Assembly: GCA_029259345.1 (NCBI GenBank)
Contig: JAPDIX010000046.1
Location: 1-40,132, forward strand
Source of the DNA: Archaeoglobi archaeon
GTDB lineage: Archaea; Halobacteriota; Archaeoglobi; Archaeoglobales; Archaeoglobaceae
Direction of reading: 5' to 3'
DNA length: 40,132 nucleotides
Numbering within the stretch: the stretch's first letter is position 1; the number at the start of each line of letters is the position of its first letter. Positions 25,243 through 33,337 of the stretch are shown piece after piece. A model generated the notes under the pieces. The model saw nothing but the letters and a program-made list of their open reading frames with translations. It was not told the DNA's origin and made no database searches. Made by a program: the position numbers and the translations under genes.

Positions 25243-25719
25243 CTACCTCAACCTCTCTACCTCATCCTCACTCAACACCTTGTTCAGATCAATCATTATT
25301 AATAGCCCGTCTGGAAGCTTCCCCACTCCTTTAAGGAATTTTGCCTCCTCCCTAGCGGTTATTATACTCGGCAAGTCCTCGATGTCTGCTGTAGAAAGAT
25401 ATTTGACTTCATTAACTGTGTCCACCATCATCCCAATTACAGCATTATCGAACTCTACCACGATAATTCTTGTATTGTTGTCAATTGGCTTTGGCCTCAT
25501 TCCGAAGCGTTTCCTGAGGTTGATGATGGTCGTGATTTGCCCTCTGAGATTGATCACACCTTCAACATAATCTGGAGCGTTGGGAATTCTGGTTATCTGA
25601 GAGGGACGAATGATCTCCCTCACCTGAGATATATCCACACCATATCTCTCATCCCCAAGATTGAACACTATTACCTGAACCGTATCACCCCCCCTTACCT
25701 GAACGGACTCGCCATGCAT
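25243..25719 (-). CDS. cheW: Chemotaxis adaptor CheW (operon copy)
   Basis: A 158-residue CheW. It shows VIVFNLGDERYGVDISQVREII, IPNAPDYVEGVINLRGQITT and the closing DGLLIMIDLNKVLSEDEVE. It is close in sequence to the copy at 15916-16401. A gaggtgatgcaca site sits before the ATG. It is the second cistron after the small protein and precedes cheF, and should couple receptors to the CheA encoded downstream. Confidence 0.94.
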   Translation of the reverse strand: MHGESVQVRGGDTVQVIVFNLGDERYGVDISQVREIIRPSQITRIPNAPDYVEGVINLRGQITTIINLRKRFGMRPKPIDNNTRIIVVEFDNAVIGMMVDTVNEVKYLSTADIEDLPSIITAREEAKFLKGVGKLPDGLLIMIDLNKVLSEDEVERLR

Positions 25720-25725
25720 TGTGCA

Positions 25726-25932
25726 TCACCTCACAAAAAGGGAATTATTTTCCATACTCCCACCATTCGCCATTGTCTCTACATAGCTCTCATACACATC
25801 CACACCTTCAGAGTCAAACACCTTAAAGTTCTCTAAGATTATCTGAAGTGTTTCTGTTGCGATTTTGTTCATCCTCTCCATTGCCATGCTAACTTGCTGA
25901 ACTGCTATAGTAGTAGATAATAATAAACTCAT
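25726..25932 (-). CDS. Small unknown protein at the head of the che operon
   Basis: Not recognised. From the preferred ATG (ggtgagatt upstream) 68 residues; an ATG five codons and a TTG nine codons further upstream are also in frame. The first half (SLLLSTTIAVQQVSMAMERMNKIATETLQIIL) is a mildly hydrophobic amphipathic helix that could lie on a membrane or form a coiled coil; the end is acidic and polar (SEGVDVYESYVETMANGGSM). It is followed six bases later by cheW, so it belongs to the chemotaxis transcript. A role at the receptor array is plausible but not shown. Confidence 0.6.
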   Translation of the reverse strand: MSLLLSTTIAVQQVSMAMERMNKIATETLQIILENFKVFDSEGVDVYESYVETMANGGSMENNSLFVR

Positions 25933-25987
25933 AATCTCACCACCCATGATACCACCCAATTGTTGGTTGTTGAAATAAAAAATAAAA

Positions 25988-26041
25988 TTTTCTTTATAGA
26001 GTAAAATTCCTAATAAGAAAATACAAAAGTGAAATCACTTT
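25988..26041 (-). promoter_or_regulatory. Promoter region of the che operon with a 16-bp palindrome
   Basis: Read on the minus strand, a TATA-like box (ctctataaag) lies at about 25990-26001. About 25 bases further upstream is the palindrome aaagtga-aa-tcacttt (26026-26041), seven-base arms around two bases. The placement upstream of the box suits an activator site. Together they suggest an independent promoter for the chemotaxis genes. Confidence 0.45.
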
Positions 26042-26095
26042 AGAAGAACATATGTAATAAACTTTTATGCAGGTATGCTTGTTGCTGCTATAGTT

Positions 26096-26538
26096 TTATT
26101 GATCTTGAGAAGATAGCCACATTTCAAGATATTCGATTGCCCTTGAAAGAACGAGAACCATATCCTTCAGCATCTGAATTGTCTCTTCGTCAGCCTCTCT
26201 TAGATAATACATACGCACAGAAAGAGTCTTCCCAAGAGTGGCAAGGTGATAAGGTACTTGTGCTCTACCCTTTTACAATCACAACTTTTTTTGTGTACAC
26301 TATGTTGAATACTTTCGGACGATACCTCAAGTATCCGCAACTCATAACGTTTTCGCCCATGCGATAGTGTTCAACCCGTTTTACCAGAAACAACAATAGC
26401 TGTGCAGCTTTCATTTTCAAATACTTGATCGCAGAAAAAATCTAGCATCTTCTCTCTGCTGTTAAACATCCACACATTGCTTGAAAAAGTAAATGCCGTA
26501 AAAAGAAGGTCATTTATTCGGTTTAAACTTCGCTGCAC
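26096..26538 (-). pseudogene. Twice-frameshifted gene after the acidic membrane protein
   Basis: Not recognised. Starting at a GTG six bases after the preceding stop, 55 codons read VQRSLNRINDLLFTAF... to a stop at 26371. The next frame continues sensibly (VEHYRMGENVMSCGYLRYRP...KKVVIVKG) to a stop at 26265. A third frame continues (HLATLGKTLSVRMYYLREAD...AIEYLEMWLSSQDQ) to 26096. Both breaks fall at runs of four identical bases (26379-26382 and 26271-26274), and deleting one base at each gives a continuous 146-residue frame (441 bases). The rebuilt protein is soluble, with a helical end. It is either a decayed gene or carries sequencing errors. Confidence 0.6.
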
Positions 26539-26544
26539 ATCATC

Positions 26545-27195
26545 TCACCCCTGCAGAGCTTTCAATCGCTGAAGCGCCTCTTCAAGCTCTTTTTTAAGTT
26601 CTTCTGCTGAGAACTTCTGTCCCTTCATATCCCTAAGAAGGTCTAGTTCCTCCTCTTCCTTTATTTCAACCTCTTTTGCTATGCTTGAAATAAGATCATC
26701 CTCTTCATCAAAATCTACTTCCTCTACCTCCTCTTCCTCCTCATCTTCACTCTCTGGTTCAAGCTTTATTTCGTTCTCCAAGCCACCAACATCCACATCA
26801 AGGTCATAGTTTAGTTCCGGAAGTTCAGGAATATCAGGAAGATTTGTTGTTTCTTCACTTTCAGTTTCTGGAAGTTCTGGTTCGAGAGTGCTTGCAGTTT
26901 CCATTTCTTCAAGCAGATTTTCGTCTATCTGCACAGTCTTAGCAGCATCGTCCAGTGGGACTATTTTCTCCACTACTTTACTCTCTATTTCTTCCCTCTT
27001 ACTAACTCCAGATGATACAACTTCCTCCAGTTTTTCATCCACTTCCTTTAACTTTTCCTCAACCTCTTTTTTTCTCGAAAAACTGAGTTTCGGCATTTTC
27101 AGTCTCTTCAACACATCAATACCCATCTTGTCGTATATATACGGCAGAGCCAGAATGATTGCTGCGAAAACAATACCGACTACCAACTCGATCAT
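26545..27195 (-). CDS. Acidic membrane-anchored coiled-coil protein of the archaellum locus
   Basis: Family not recognised. A 216-residue protein: residues 2-20 (IELVVGIVFAAIILALPYI) form one membrane anchor, followed by a basic patch, a lysine/glutamate coiled coil (SRKKEVEEKLKEVDEKLEEV), a long very acidic and low-complexity section (SEDEEEEEVEEVDFDEEDD), and a C-terminal helix (EVEIKEEEELDLLRDMKGQK to the end). It follows arlJ by 14 bases with gaggtgagaggat before its ATG, so it belongs to the archaellum operon. It might be a stator, scaffold or adaptor between motor and chemotaxis array. Its C-terminus is duplicated in the relic near 14200. Confidence 0.72.
   Translation of the reverse strand: MIELVVGIVFAAIILALPYIYDKMGIDVLKRLKMPKLSFSRKKEVEEKLKEVDEKLEEVVSSGVSKREEIESKVVEKIVPLDDAAKTVQIDENLLEEMETASTLEPELPETESEETTNLPDIPELPELNYDLDVDVGGLENEIKLEPESEDEEEEEVEEVDFDEEDDLISSIAKEVEIKEEEELDLLRDMKGQKFSAEELKKELEEALQRLKALQG
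26615..26670 (-). repeat. 56-bp exact repeat, copy 2
   Basis: Identical to 14264-14319 in the chimeric relic. It encodes the conserved C-terminal helix of the acidic protein. Confidence 0.9.
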
Positions 27196-27209
27196 ATCCT
27201 CTCACCTCC

Positions 27210-28859
27210 TCATGTCTCCATAAATGAGGGTAGAGTAAACGCCCATTTGACGGCTGACGGAACGACAAGTATTAAAATTCCTGACAAAAACAGGAAAATT
27301 ACTGCATAGTACAGATAAAGGTATTTTCCTCCACCCTTAACGATGTTGGCTGAAAGAGTATTCGCAAATGTCAGAGAAACTATTATCATAAGCGAGTACT
27401 GGTTGAGGAGATCAACGGGTATTCCTGAGAATATCCCTATGTTCAACCCCTGCAACCCACCGGGAACTTTGCTGAACACCTCTCCAGTGCCAACACCTCC
27501 AAGTTGGGTGGCGAAAAGATTTGAGATGTATTCCGAGAATATGGCGAGTATTTGGGTTACGAACAGAACGAGAGAAACCATGGCGATGTGGAGCGGAATT
27601 ATTAGGTTTACAAATCCCGAGGATATTAAATCTCTCTTTAACCTCAGCAGAACCATCTCCAGGTTTGATGATGAGACAATCTCTCCAACGACGTCAGCAT
27701 CACCGCCGAGATCGGTTGCATCAACAAATATCGCCGTCAGTTTTGAGATTAGGTAGCTCCCGCTCTCGCCAACAAATTTTTCCCATGAAAATCCTGGATC
27801 CAGACCCATTGAAAGCCTCCTGTAAAGCTGCATCACGAGTTCTTTAAGCTCTCCAAGATTTTTCTGGTCAATTCTGCTCAACGCCTCAGCCACTGAAACA
27901 CCCGCACCAGCCTTTATCGCTCCAAGACTTCGAATAAAGGACGTAAAGGCTTCATCCCTTCTGCTGACCTTAATATCATCAACCCTCGCCAGATATCCGA
28001 TCGGTAGGAGTAAAATCCCTGCTAGAAGGAATCCCAGCCCCCTGTAATCCGCCCCTTGTAGCAATCCGAGATTCAAAATTCCTGTTTCGAGATTAAACAC
28101 GGTTGGTAGGATTGAAAAGAATGTAATCACCATTAAAGAGATCGGGAACAGTACTGGAGCAAGTCGTGAGATCGTAACCTGCTCTTTTGACTTAATCCTC
28201 ATCTCATGAACCTTTCTATCTTTGGGAACTGCTTTGAAGAGCATAAAAACTCCAAACATGGCAATCGCGAAGTTTCCAAAAGCGGAGGCAATTAAAGTCA
28301 TTCCTGGGTCACCTGTACTGTATATGACCACCGAAAGCAGAACCACAACCGATATCAGCGATGCCGAAACAAGAAGGGATGTGTAAGCATCGCTCCATTT
28401 TCTCAGACTTTCGAGGTTTCGCTCGTACTCATCCTTTCTTACTGTTTTGAATGTTCTCCACTCCCTTTCGAGGAACTCATCGTCCGGCTCTCCTGCTGCT
28501 ATCGCATTTGAAAGTCTGTTGAACAGCTTTTTCAACCTCTCATGCTTGATCTTCTCTGCAACCAGTTCACAGGCTGTGGCGTAGTCATAGTGCCATTTCT
28601 GGGTTAAGTCTCTTACCCTTCTGAAATACTTGCTCGGAGCATACTCTTCCTTTTCTGAAGCCATCTCGAAAATCTTGTCTCTACTCAAGTTTGCAGTGGA
28701 TAAAGAAGCCATGTAGGTCAGCATGAATAGTAGGTCATTATCCATTAGAAGTTCCTTACCTGAACTCCTGAGAATATCCAGAATGCGACCTAAGGCTGGC
28801 AATTTTCCGAATTTTTGTCCGGTTAATATCTTTGGAACTTTTGTCGTCTTGAACTCCAT
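27210..28859 (-). CDS. arlJ: Archaellum assembly membrane protein ArlJ (FlaJ)
   Basis: About 549 residues. An N-terminal cytoplasmic part (residues 1-160, with the YFRRVRDLTQKWHYDYATACE region) is followed by about nine membrane segments in clusters and two TadC/GspF-like cytoplasmic loops (SRRDEAFTSFIRSLGAIKAGAGVSVAEAL and FVDATDLGGDADVVGEIV). ArlJ is the membrane platform on which ArlI and ArlH assemble. The ATG at 28859 has ggtgat upstream; two earlier in-frame starts (28865, 28868) lie right after the arlI stop. Confidence 0.93.
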   Translation of the reverse strand: MEFKTTKVPKILTGQKFGKLPALGRILDILRSSGKELLMDNDLLFMLTYMASLSTANLSRDKIFEMASEKEEYAPSKYFRRVRDLTQKWHYDYATACELVAEKIKHERLKKLFNRLSNAIAAGEPDDEFLEREWRTFKTVRKDEYERNLESLRKWSDAYTSLLVSASLISVVVLLSVVIYSTGDPGMTLIASAFGNFAIAMFGVFMLFKAVPKDRKVHEMRIKSKEQVTISRLAPVLFPISLMVITFFSILPTVFNLETGILNLGLLQGADYRGLGFLLAGILLLPIGYLARVDDIKVSRRDEAFTSFIRSLGAIKAGAGVSVAEALSRIDQKNLGELKELVMQLYRRLSMGLDPGFSWEKFVGESGSYLISKLTAIFVDATDLGGDADVVGEIVSSSNLEMVLLRLKRDLISSGFVNLIIPLHIAMVSLVLFVTQILAIFSEYISNLFATQLGGVGTGEVFSKVPGGLQGLNIGIFSGIPVDLLNQYSLMIIVSLTFANTLSANIVKGGGKYLYLYYAVIFLFLSGILILVVPSAVKWAFTLPSFMET

Positions 28860-28868
28860 CTCCATCAC

Positions 28869-30734
28869 CTAAACTTTAACACTCAGCAATCCGCTCTTGT
28901 ATATCTTCGATATCGTCTTGAAGAACTCATAGAAATCGGTAATTCCCTGCTCGTGCAGCTTTTTGATTACCTTTGCTCTCTTTTCAACCTCATCATAGAT
29001 AAGCCTCTTCTTGCTCGGAGGAATACCGAGTCTCGTGGCAATCTTCTGCTCTAAGAGATAGGAGCTTCCGAATCCTGTAAAAACGAATGTATCTGTAACG
29101 GGATCCCACTGGAAAACCTCAATGAAGGACACTCCCCCCTTCTGCGGATTATAGCCTACTATTTCACTCACACTCAGAACTCTTCTGACAAGCTTCCCGT
29201 CCGGTCTTCTAACAGCACTCTGAATGACCACAAAGTTCAGGTTGTCTATGAAGGTTTTGGGAACGCTGATGGGTTCAGTTGTCAGCCTCTGAATGAGTTT
29301 CTCAACCGTTGCAGCATGGAATGTTGACATCACAGGATGTCCTGTCTGCATGGCCTGGAAGGCGATGTTGCCCTCAACACCTCTGATCTCACCAACCAGG
29401 ATGTAGTTAGGTCTCTGCCTCAAGGCAGCCTTCAGCAGGTCGAACATTGTGACATCACTCCCTCCCCCCTCTCCAATACTGCCAGCTCTTGTAGATCCTC
29501 TCGTAACCTCTCTCGTCCAGTTCCTGTGGGGAACCTGCAGTTCGGGAGTATCTTCAATCGAAACAACTTTGGCTTCAGGTCGGATGAAGGCCGTAATCGC
29601 ATTGAGCAAAGTGGTTTTACCGCTCGCTGTTTCACCACAGATGAACCCGCTCATGCCCTCGCTGATCAGCAGCCAGAGGTAGCCGGCAATCATGTAGTCA
29701 AGAGAACCAAACTCTATGAGCTGCAGAACGCTGAATGGAGTCTCGTTAAACTTTCTGATCGTGAAGTTGCTCCCATTCTTGCTTATGTCGCTTCCATAGA
29801 CAATGTTAATTCTGCTCCCATCTGGTAGAGTTGCATCAACTATTGGATCCTTGTACGTTACTGGCTTCCCTATTCTCTCTGCAAGCCTTATTATGAACTT
29901 GTTGAGAGTTTCTTCATCCCTAAACTCTATAACACTCTTCAACCCCTTGAATATCTTGTGTTCAATAAATATTGGCCCAAGACCGCTGCATGAAATATCC
30001 TCAATGTATCTATCCCTTATGTAGGGCTCAAGGATGCCAAGACCAACCTTATCCCTAATCAAAGCATACTCCAAGGCCTTGTACTGCTGCGGTGTTACCC
30101 TTATTTTACCCCTGAACCCATCTTTACTGTTCTTGAAGAATCTCAGTTTTAACTTAGGCAGGAGCTTCAGTTCACCCCTGCTATCCTCCATGAAAGAACT
30201 CCTGCCATCAGTGATCTCGCAGACTTCTCTCAAAGCCTCTTTGAGAATCTTTATTTTCTCCTCATTGTCCTCTGGATCGAACTCAATGTCCGTAATGTAG
30301 TCAACCAACCTTATCTCGACTTCCCTCAACAGCTCATCAACTCCAGTCAGCAGCGTTGGCTCGATGGGGATATAGAAGTTCCTCATATCATTTTTGTCCG
30401 GATAAACGTGGATGTATATCTGCTCATCTGCTGGATAAATCAGGTTCGGTCTTTCCAGATTGCCATGCTTCTTCCTGTCGAGCTTCGGAGCAAACCTGGG
30501 TATGCCAATTCTGTCGAGGGGGATAATATGGAGGTATTCAAGGAGATGGAGATTCTTCTCAACTTCTTTCTTCATCCTGTCGGGGAGTAGCTTGTAAATG
30601 CCGCAGGTTACGATGTTGGAATGATCGTGTTCTTCCTCCAGCGCTCTCGGCTTGAATGGAAAGTTAGCCACCACTCCCTGCTTCATACCTTTTGGCTTTA
30701 GGCTGAAATCTAGCTTCTCGATGTCACTCCCCAT
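28869..30734 (-). CDS. arlI: Archaellum motor ATPase ArlI (FlaI)
   Basis: A 621-residue type II/IV secretion ATPase. The N-terminal ~230 residues are the archaellum-specific domain; the core carries Walker A GETASGKTTLLNA, an Asp box around VSIEDTPELQ, Walker B YILVGEIRGVEGN and the His box STFHAATVEKLIQRL. ArlI both assembles the filament and drives its rotation. Slightly longer than many homologues because of its N-terminal extension (GSDIEKLDFSLKPKGMKQG). A gggagggggag site precedes the ATG. Confidence 0.95.
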   Translation of the reverse strand: MGSDIEKLDFSLKPKGMKQGVVANFPFKPRALEEEHDHSNIVTCGIYKLLPDRMKKEVEKNLHLLEYLHIIPLDRIGIPRFAPKLDRKKHGNLERPNLIYPADEQIYIHVYPDKNDMRNFYIPIEPTLLTGVDELLREVEIRLVDYITDIEFDPEDNEEKIKILKEALREVCEITDGRSSFMEDSRGELKLLPKLKLRFFKNSKDGFRGKIRVTPQQYKALEYALIRDKVGLGILEPYIRDRYIEDISCSGLGPIFIEHKIFKGLKSVIEFRDEETLNKFIIRLAERIGKPVTYKDPIVDATLPDGSRINIVYGSDISKNGSNFTIRKFNETPFSVLQLIEFGSLDYMIAGYLWLLISEGMSGFICGETASGKTTLLNAITAFIRPEAKVVSIEDTPELQVPHRNWTREVTRGSTRAGSIGEGGGSDVTMFDLLKAALRQRPNYILVGEIRGVEGNIAFQAMQTGHPVMSTFHAATVEKLIQRLTTEPISVPKTFIDNLNFVVIQSAVRRPDGKLVRRVLSVSEIVGYNPQKGGVSFIEVFQWDPVTDTFVFTGFGSSYLLEQKIATRLGIPPSKKRLIYDEVEKRAKVIKKLHEQGITDFYEFFKTISKIYKSGLLSVKV

Positions 30735-30807
30735 ATTCTCCCCCTCCCATTATTACAATTACCACTATTAACTTACTTATACTTTACTACGCTACGTTTA
30801 TACTCTG
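30735..30807. repeat. arlH-arlI spacer with imperfect tandem repeat
   Basis: This 73-base spacer is the longest inside the archaellum operon. On the plus strand ttatactttactacgctacg (30777-30796) is followed by ttatactctgctacg (30798-30812), an imperfect direct repeat that runs into the arlH stop. Its function is unknown; an RNA processing site or local duplication are options. Confidence 0.5.
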
Positions 30808-31542
30808 CTACGTCCTTGCTTCCGAGACCGGTATTATCTTAAGCCCGAATCCAGGGTGGACCTCAAAGCTGACAATATTACCCGTAGTCTTTCTTGCTCC
30901 TCGTATCTTGGACACTTCAAGCACGCTCACATACCTCTCTCCCACCTGCTCCTTCCTGAGAAAGAGGTGGCAGTCGCATGCAGACCTCACCCTTACGAGT
31001 GTATCCTCCTTGAATGCATGCTGGTGAAGTGTAATCATGATGGTCTTTCCATTGTCACAGAGGTTTTTGAGCTTGGTGAGAAGATCCAGGACGTCATCTT
31101 CAGTGGAGTACGTCGTGAACATAGTAAGAGAGTCAATAATGACAATATTTTCCCTGATATCTCTGATGTGATTCGCAACGAGATTAAGTATGCTTCTCAT
31201 CTGCTCTGTGTTCCAGTCTATCCCCTCAAGGTGAATGGGAAAAACTCTGAGATACCCCCAGGCGTAGAAATCCGAAACGTCAAGACTTAGGGATTCCATC
31301 TGTCTCAGAAAGCTCTTTATCGTGTTCTCCGTTGTGTAATACGCGACGTTATGACCACTTATAAGTCCACCATAAACGAACTGCTGGCAGAGAACACTCT
31401 TCCCAGTGTCGTTCTCACCCTCTACGAGAGTCAGAGAACCGAGCGGTATTCCACCACCGAGTCTCTTATCTATCTCAGAGTTTCCACTTGAAAGGATACT
31501 CCTTTTCTTTTCCTCCTCCAACTCCTTAAGACTTTCAACCAT
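30808..31542 (-). CDS. arlH: Archaellum ATP-binding protein ArlH (FlaH)
   Basis: A 244-residue RecA/KaiC-like protein. It shows LGGGIPLGSLTLVEGENDTGKSVLCQQFVYG with the Walker A (GENDTGKS), and NIVIIDSLTMFTTYS as the Walker B region. ArlH binds ATP and forms a ring that, with ArlI and ArlJ, makes the motor core. A gaggaggtggttgg site precedes the ATG, 12 bases after arlF. Confidence 0.94.
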   Translation of the reverse strand: MVESLKELEEEKKRSILSSGNSEIDKRLGGGIPLGSLTLVEGENDTGKSVLCQQFVYGGLISGHNVAYYTTENTIKSFLRQMESLSLDVSDFYAWGYLRVFPIHLEGIDWNTEQMRSILNLVANHIRDIRENIVIIDSLTMFTTYSTEDDVLDLLTKLKNLCDNGKTIMITLHQHAFKEDTLVRVRSACDCHLFLRKEQVGERYVSVLEVSKIRGARKTTGNIVSFEVHPGFGLKIIPVSEART

Positions 31543-31554
31543 CCAACCACCTCC

Positions 31555-32037
31555 TCATGGAATTGTAAAATCAAAGCTGTCACAAACGGCGTTTGGCGTG
31601 CAAATTAGCAGGATGTAACTGCCGTTTGCAAGCGGCTGCGTGAGGAGCGAATCCATTTTTGCAATTTCGCATGGGTCAAATATGCCCGGATTGATCAGCT
31701 CCTTGACTATGGTATAGCTGGTAGAATTGAGGTAGAACGCCACCATCTCCCCGGTATCGGCTTTACCATAGAGTATTGCATCAAATTCTGAGAATTTTGG
31801 ATATTTCTCTTCTCCCGTGTTCTTGAAGTACGCTGTAACGGTTCCCGTTGAATTGTCGTAGGTTATGTTAAGAATACACATGCCACTTCTGAGCTTCTTG
31901 CCAGTCATCTGTACCGCATCTTTATAGCTCTCAATCGAATACTCAGCAATGGTTGTGGATCCGGCAAGGAAAGTGTACGCCACTGCTACAATTATTGCCG
32001 TGACCATTATAGCCGCAACAACAGTGTCAAAGCCCAT
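31555..32037 (-). CDS. arlF: Archaellum stator-type protein ArlF (FlaF)
   Basis: About 160 residues. The N-terminus MGFDTVVAAIMVTAIIVAVAYTFLAG is a signal-like membrane helix in the form usual for ArlF, and the remainder is a beta-sandwich with polar strands (ITYDNSTGTVTAYFKNTGEEKY). ArlF binds the S-layer and, with ArlG, anchors the motor in the cell envelope. The ATG at 32037 is chosen because ggtgat precedes it and homologues start MGF; in-frame starts at 32043 and 32049 overlap arlG. Order G then F is the arrangement of the second archaellum cluster type. Confidence 0.8.
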   Translation of the reverse strand: MGFDTVVAAIMVTAIIVAVAYTFLAGSTTIAEYSIESYKDAVQMTGKKLRSGMCILNITYDNSTGTVTAYFKNTGEEKYPKFSEFDAILYGKADTGEMVAFYLNSTSYTIVKELINPGIFDPCEIAKMDSLLTQPLANGSYILLICTPNAVCDSFDFTIP

Positions 32038-32042
32038 CTGCA

Positions 32043-32531
32043 TCACCACGAGAAGTAGTCGGTAGCTTTAACCCCGTTGTAAAGAACGAAAGTTAGCAGG
32101 TACTCGTCCTGTGGTATTTGGTCTGTATCTATGTTTTCAATAGAGAATCTCAAAGTTTCTCCTTTTTCCCAGTAGTTGTCTCCATCTCCGTTCTCTATTG
32201 CAAACGATACGCCGGAATCTGATGGTGTGAAGTGCAGGTAAGCTGAGCTTGAGGTTAAAAATATGTCGCTCATTTGAATTAAATCGGTATTCAGCTTCGT
32301 GCTACCGGTATTTTTCACCCAGAAATAAACGTTGACAGTCGTTGGTTCACTAACAACCTTAACGAAGATTATTTCCATATCTGTTTCAACTTTCTCGTTC
32401 AGATTTCCAGAAACTGAGGTATAAGAATGGGCTAAATCTTTAACAGCGGGCAAAATAACCATAATGGCAGCGGTAATCGCTACTACTGTTGCTATCATCA
32501 GAATAGATGTAGATATCACCTCCCGTGCCAT
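32043..32531 (-). CDS. arlG: Archaellum stator-type protein ArlG (FlaG)
   Basis: A 162-residue protein with an N-terminal membrane helix (STSILMIATVVAITAAIMVILPAV) and a segment NLNEKVETDMEIIFVKV that resembles the TDIEII motif of ArlG. The rest is a beta-sandwich (NVYFWVKNTGSTKLNTDLIQ). ArlG forms a filament capped by ArlF and supports torque generation. ArlF and ArlG are similar in plan, so the two names could be exchanged; the motif and N-termini favour this choice. Confidence 0.78.
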   Translation of the reverse strand: MAREVISTSILMIATVVAITAAIMVILPAVKDLAHSYTSVSGNLNEKVETDMEIIFVKVVSEPTTVNVYFWVKNTGSTKLNTDLIQMSDIFLTSSSAYLHFTPSDSGVSFAIENGDGDNYWEKGETLRFSIENIDTDQIPQDEYLLTFVLYNGVKATDYFSW

Positions 32532-32563
32532 TGCTATACCTCAACGCAGCCGCTCTCACAGCC

Positions 32564-33298
32564 TCACAGCCTCTTGTCCAGTTTCAGACTCAGCACCTTT
32601 GAATCCATGCTTGTATCCTCAGGATTCATCAGCCTGTAAAGTCTGTAAAGCTCCCAGACAATATCCTCGTATCCATCGTTAAACGTGATGAGATCTGCAA
32701 CCTTCGTCACGAACTCTCTCTCTTCTTCAGAGATGTATCCTGCAGACTCGAAGATCTCAAGCATCAATCGCAGTGAATCCACAGTGTACTTCTCAAGCAT
32801 CCCCTTGACCCACTCCATGAGATTGAACAATGTAACGATATCGTATTTTACGCCCGTAGTCCTTTTCACCATCACCTTTCCTTCCAAAGGCTGCGTTTTT
32901 TTTTCTTTAACACTATATACCTGTTCACCCACTACATCACTCTCTTCTTCAGATATCACCTCCACATTTTTATCTACAGCCTCCTCCTCAACCTCATTTT
33001 CCTCCTTCTCTGCCTCCTCCTGCTCACGAGGAGGCTCCGGAGGCTGGGCGGGAATGACCTGAACTTGCTGTACGGGTGGCTGGTGCATGGGCAGCGCCCC
33101 CTCTGCAAGGTTCTGGAGATTCTGGAACGGGTTTTCAATGTTGTTTAGAGTCTCTCTCAAATCAAGTAGCAATTTTTTTACAGATCCCTTAAGAACGTCG
33201 ACCTCCTTTTCCAGCTTGTCGAGCCTGTTCTCTGGAGTATCGGCTTCAGCACTTGCAAGAATCTCATCGATCGCTGCCTGATCAACAGTCTCACGCAT
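32564..33298 (-). CDS. arlD: Archaellum switch protein ArlD/E (FlaD/E)
   Basis: About 244 residues. The N-terminal third is helical (ENRLDKLEKEVDVLKGSVKKLL), the middle is proline-rich then acidic (PPVQQVQVIPAQPPEPPRE, EEAEKEENEVEEEAV), and the C-terminal third is the ArlD/E domain with YDIVTLFNLMEWVKGMLEKY and SEEEREFVTKVADLI. This protein receives the signal from CheY-P and CheF and links it to the motor. No separate arlC is seen; the coiled-coil N-terminus may do its job (inference). The ATG at 33298 has ggtgat upstream, a better fit than the one at 33310. Confidence 0.88.
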   Translation of the reverse strand: MRETVDQAAIDEILASAEADTPENRLDKLEKEVDVLKGSVKKLLLDLRETLNNIENPFQNLQNLAEGALPMHQPPVQQVQVIPAQPPEPPREQEEAEKEENEVEEEAVDKNVEVISEEESDVVGEQVYSVKEKKTQPLEGKVMVKRTTGVKYDIVTLFNLMEWVKGMLEKYTVDSLRLMLEIFESAGYISEEEREFVTKVADLITFNDGYEDIVWELYRLYRLMNPEDTSMDSKVLSLKLDKRL

Positions 33299-33337
33299 TC
33301 TATCACCCATAAAAAAATTTAAATAAATATTAAAAAT

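Noticed and set aside
26137-26367. 76-codon plus-strand frame in the arl-che gap
   Set aside because: The minus strand gives better protein-like sequence in three consecutive frames at the same place.
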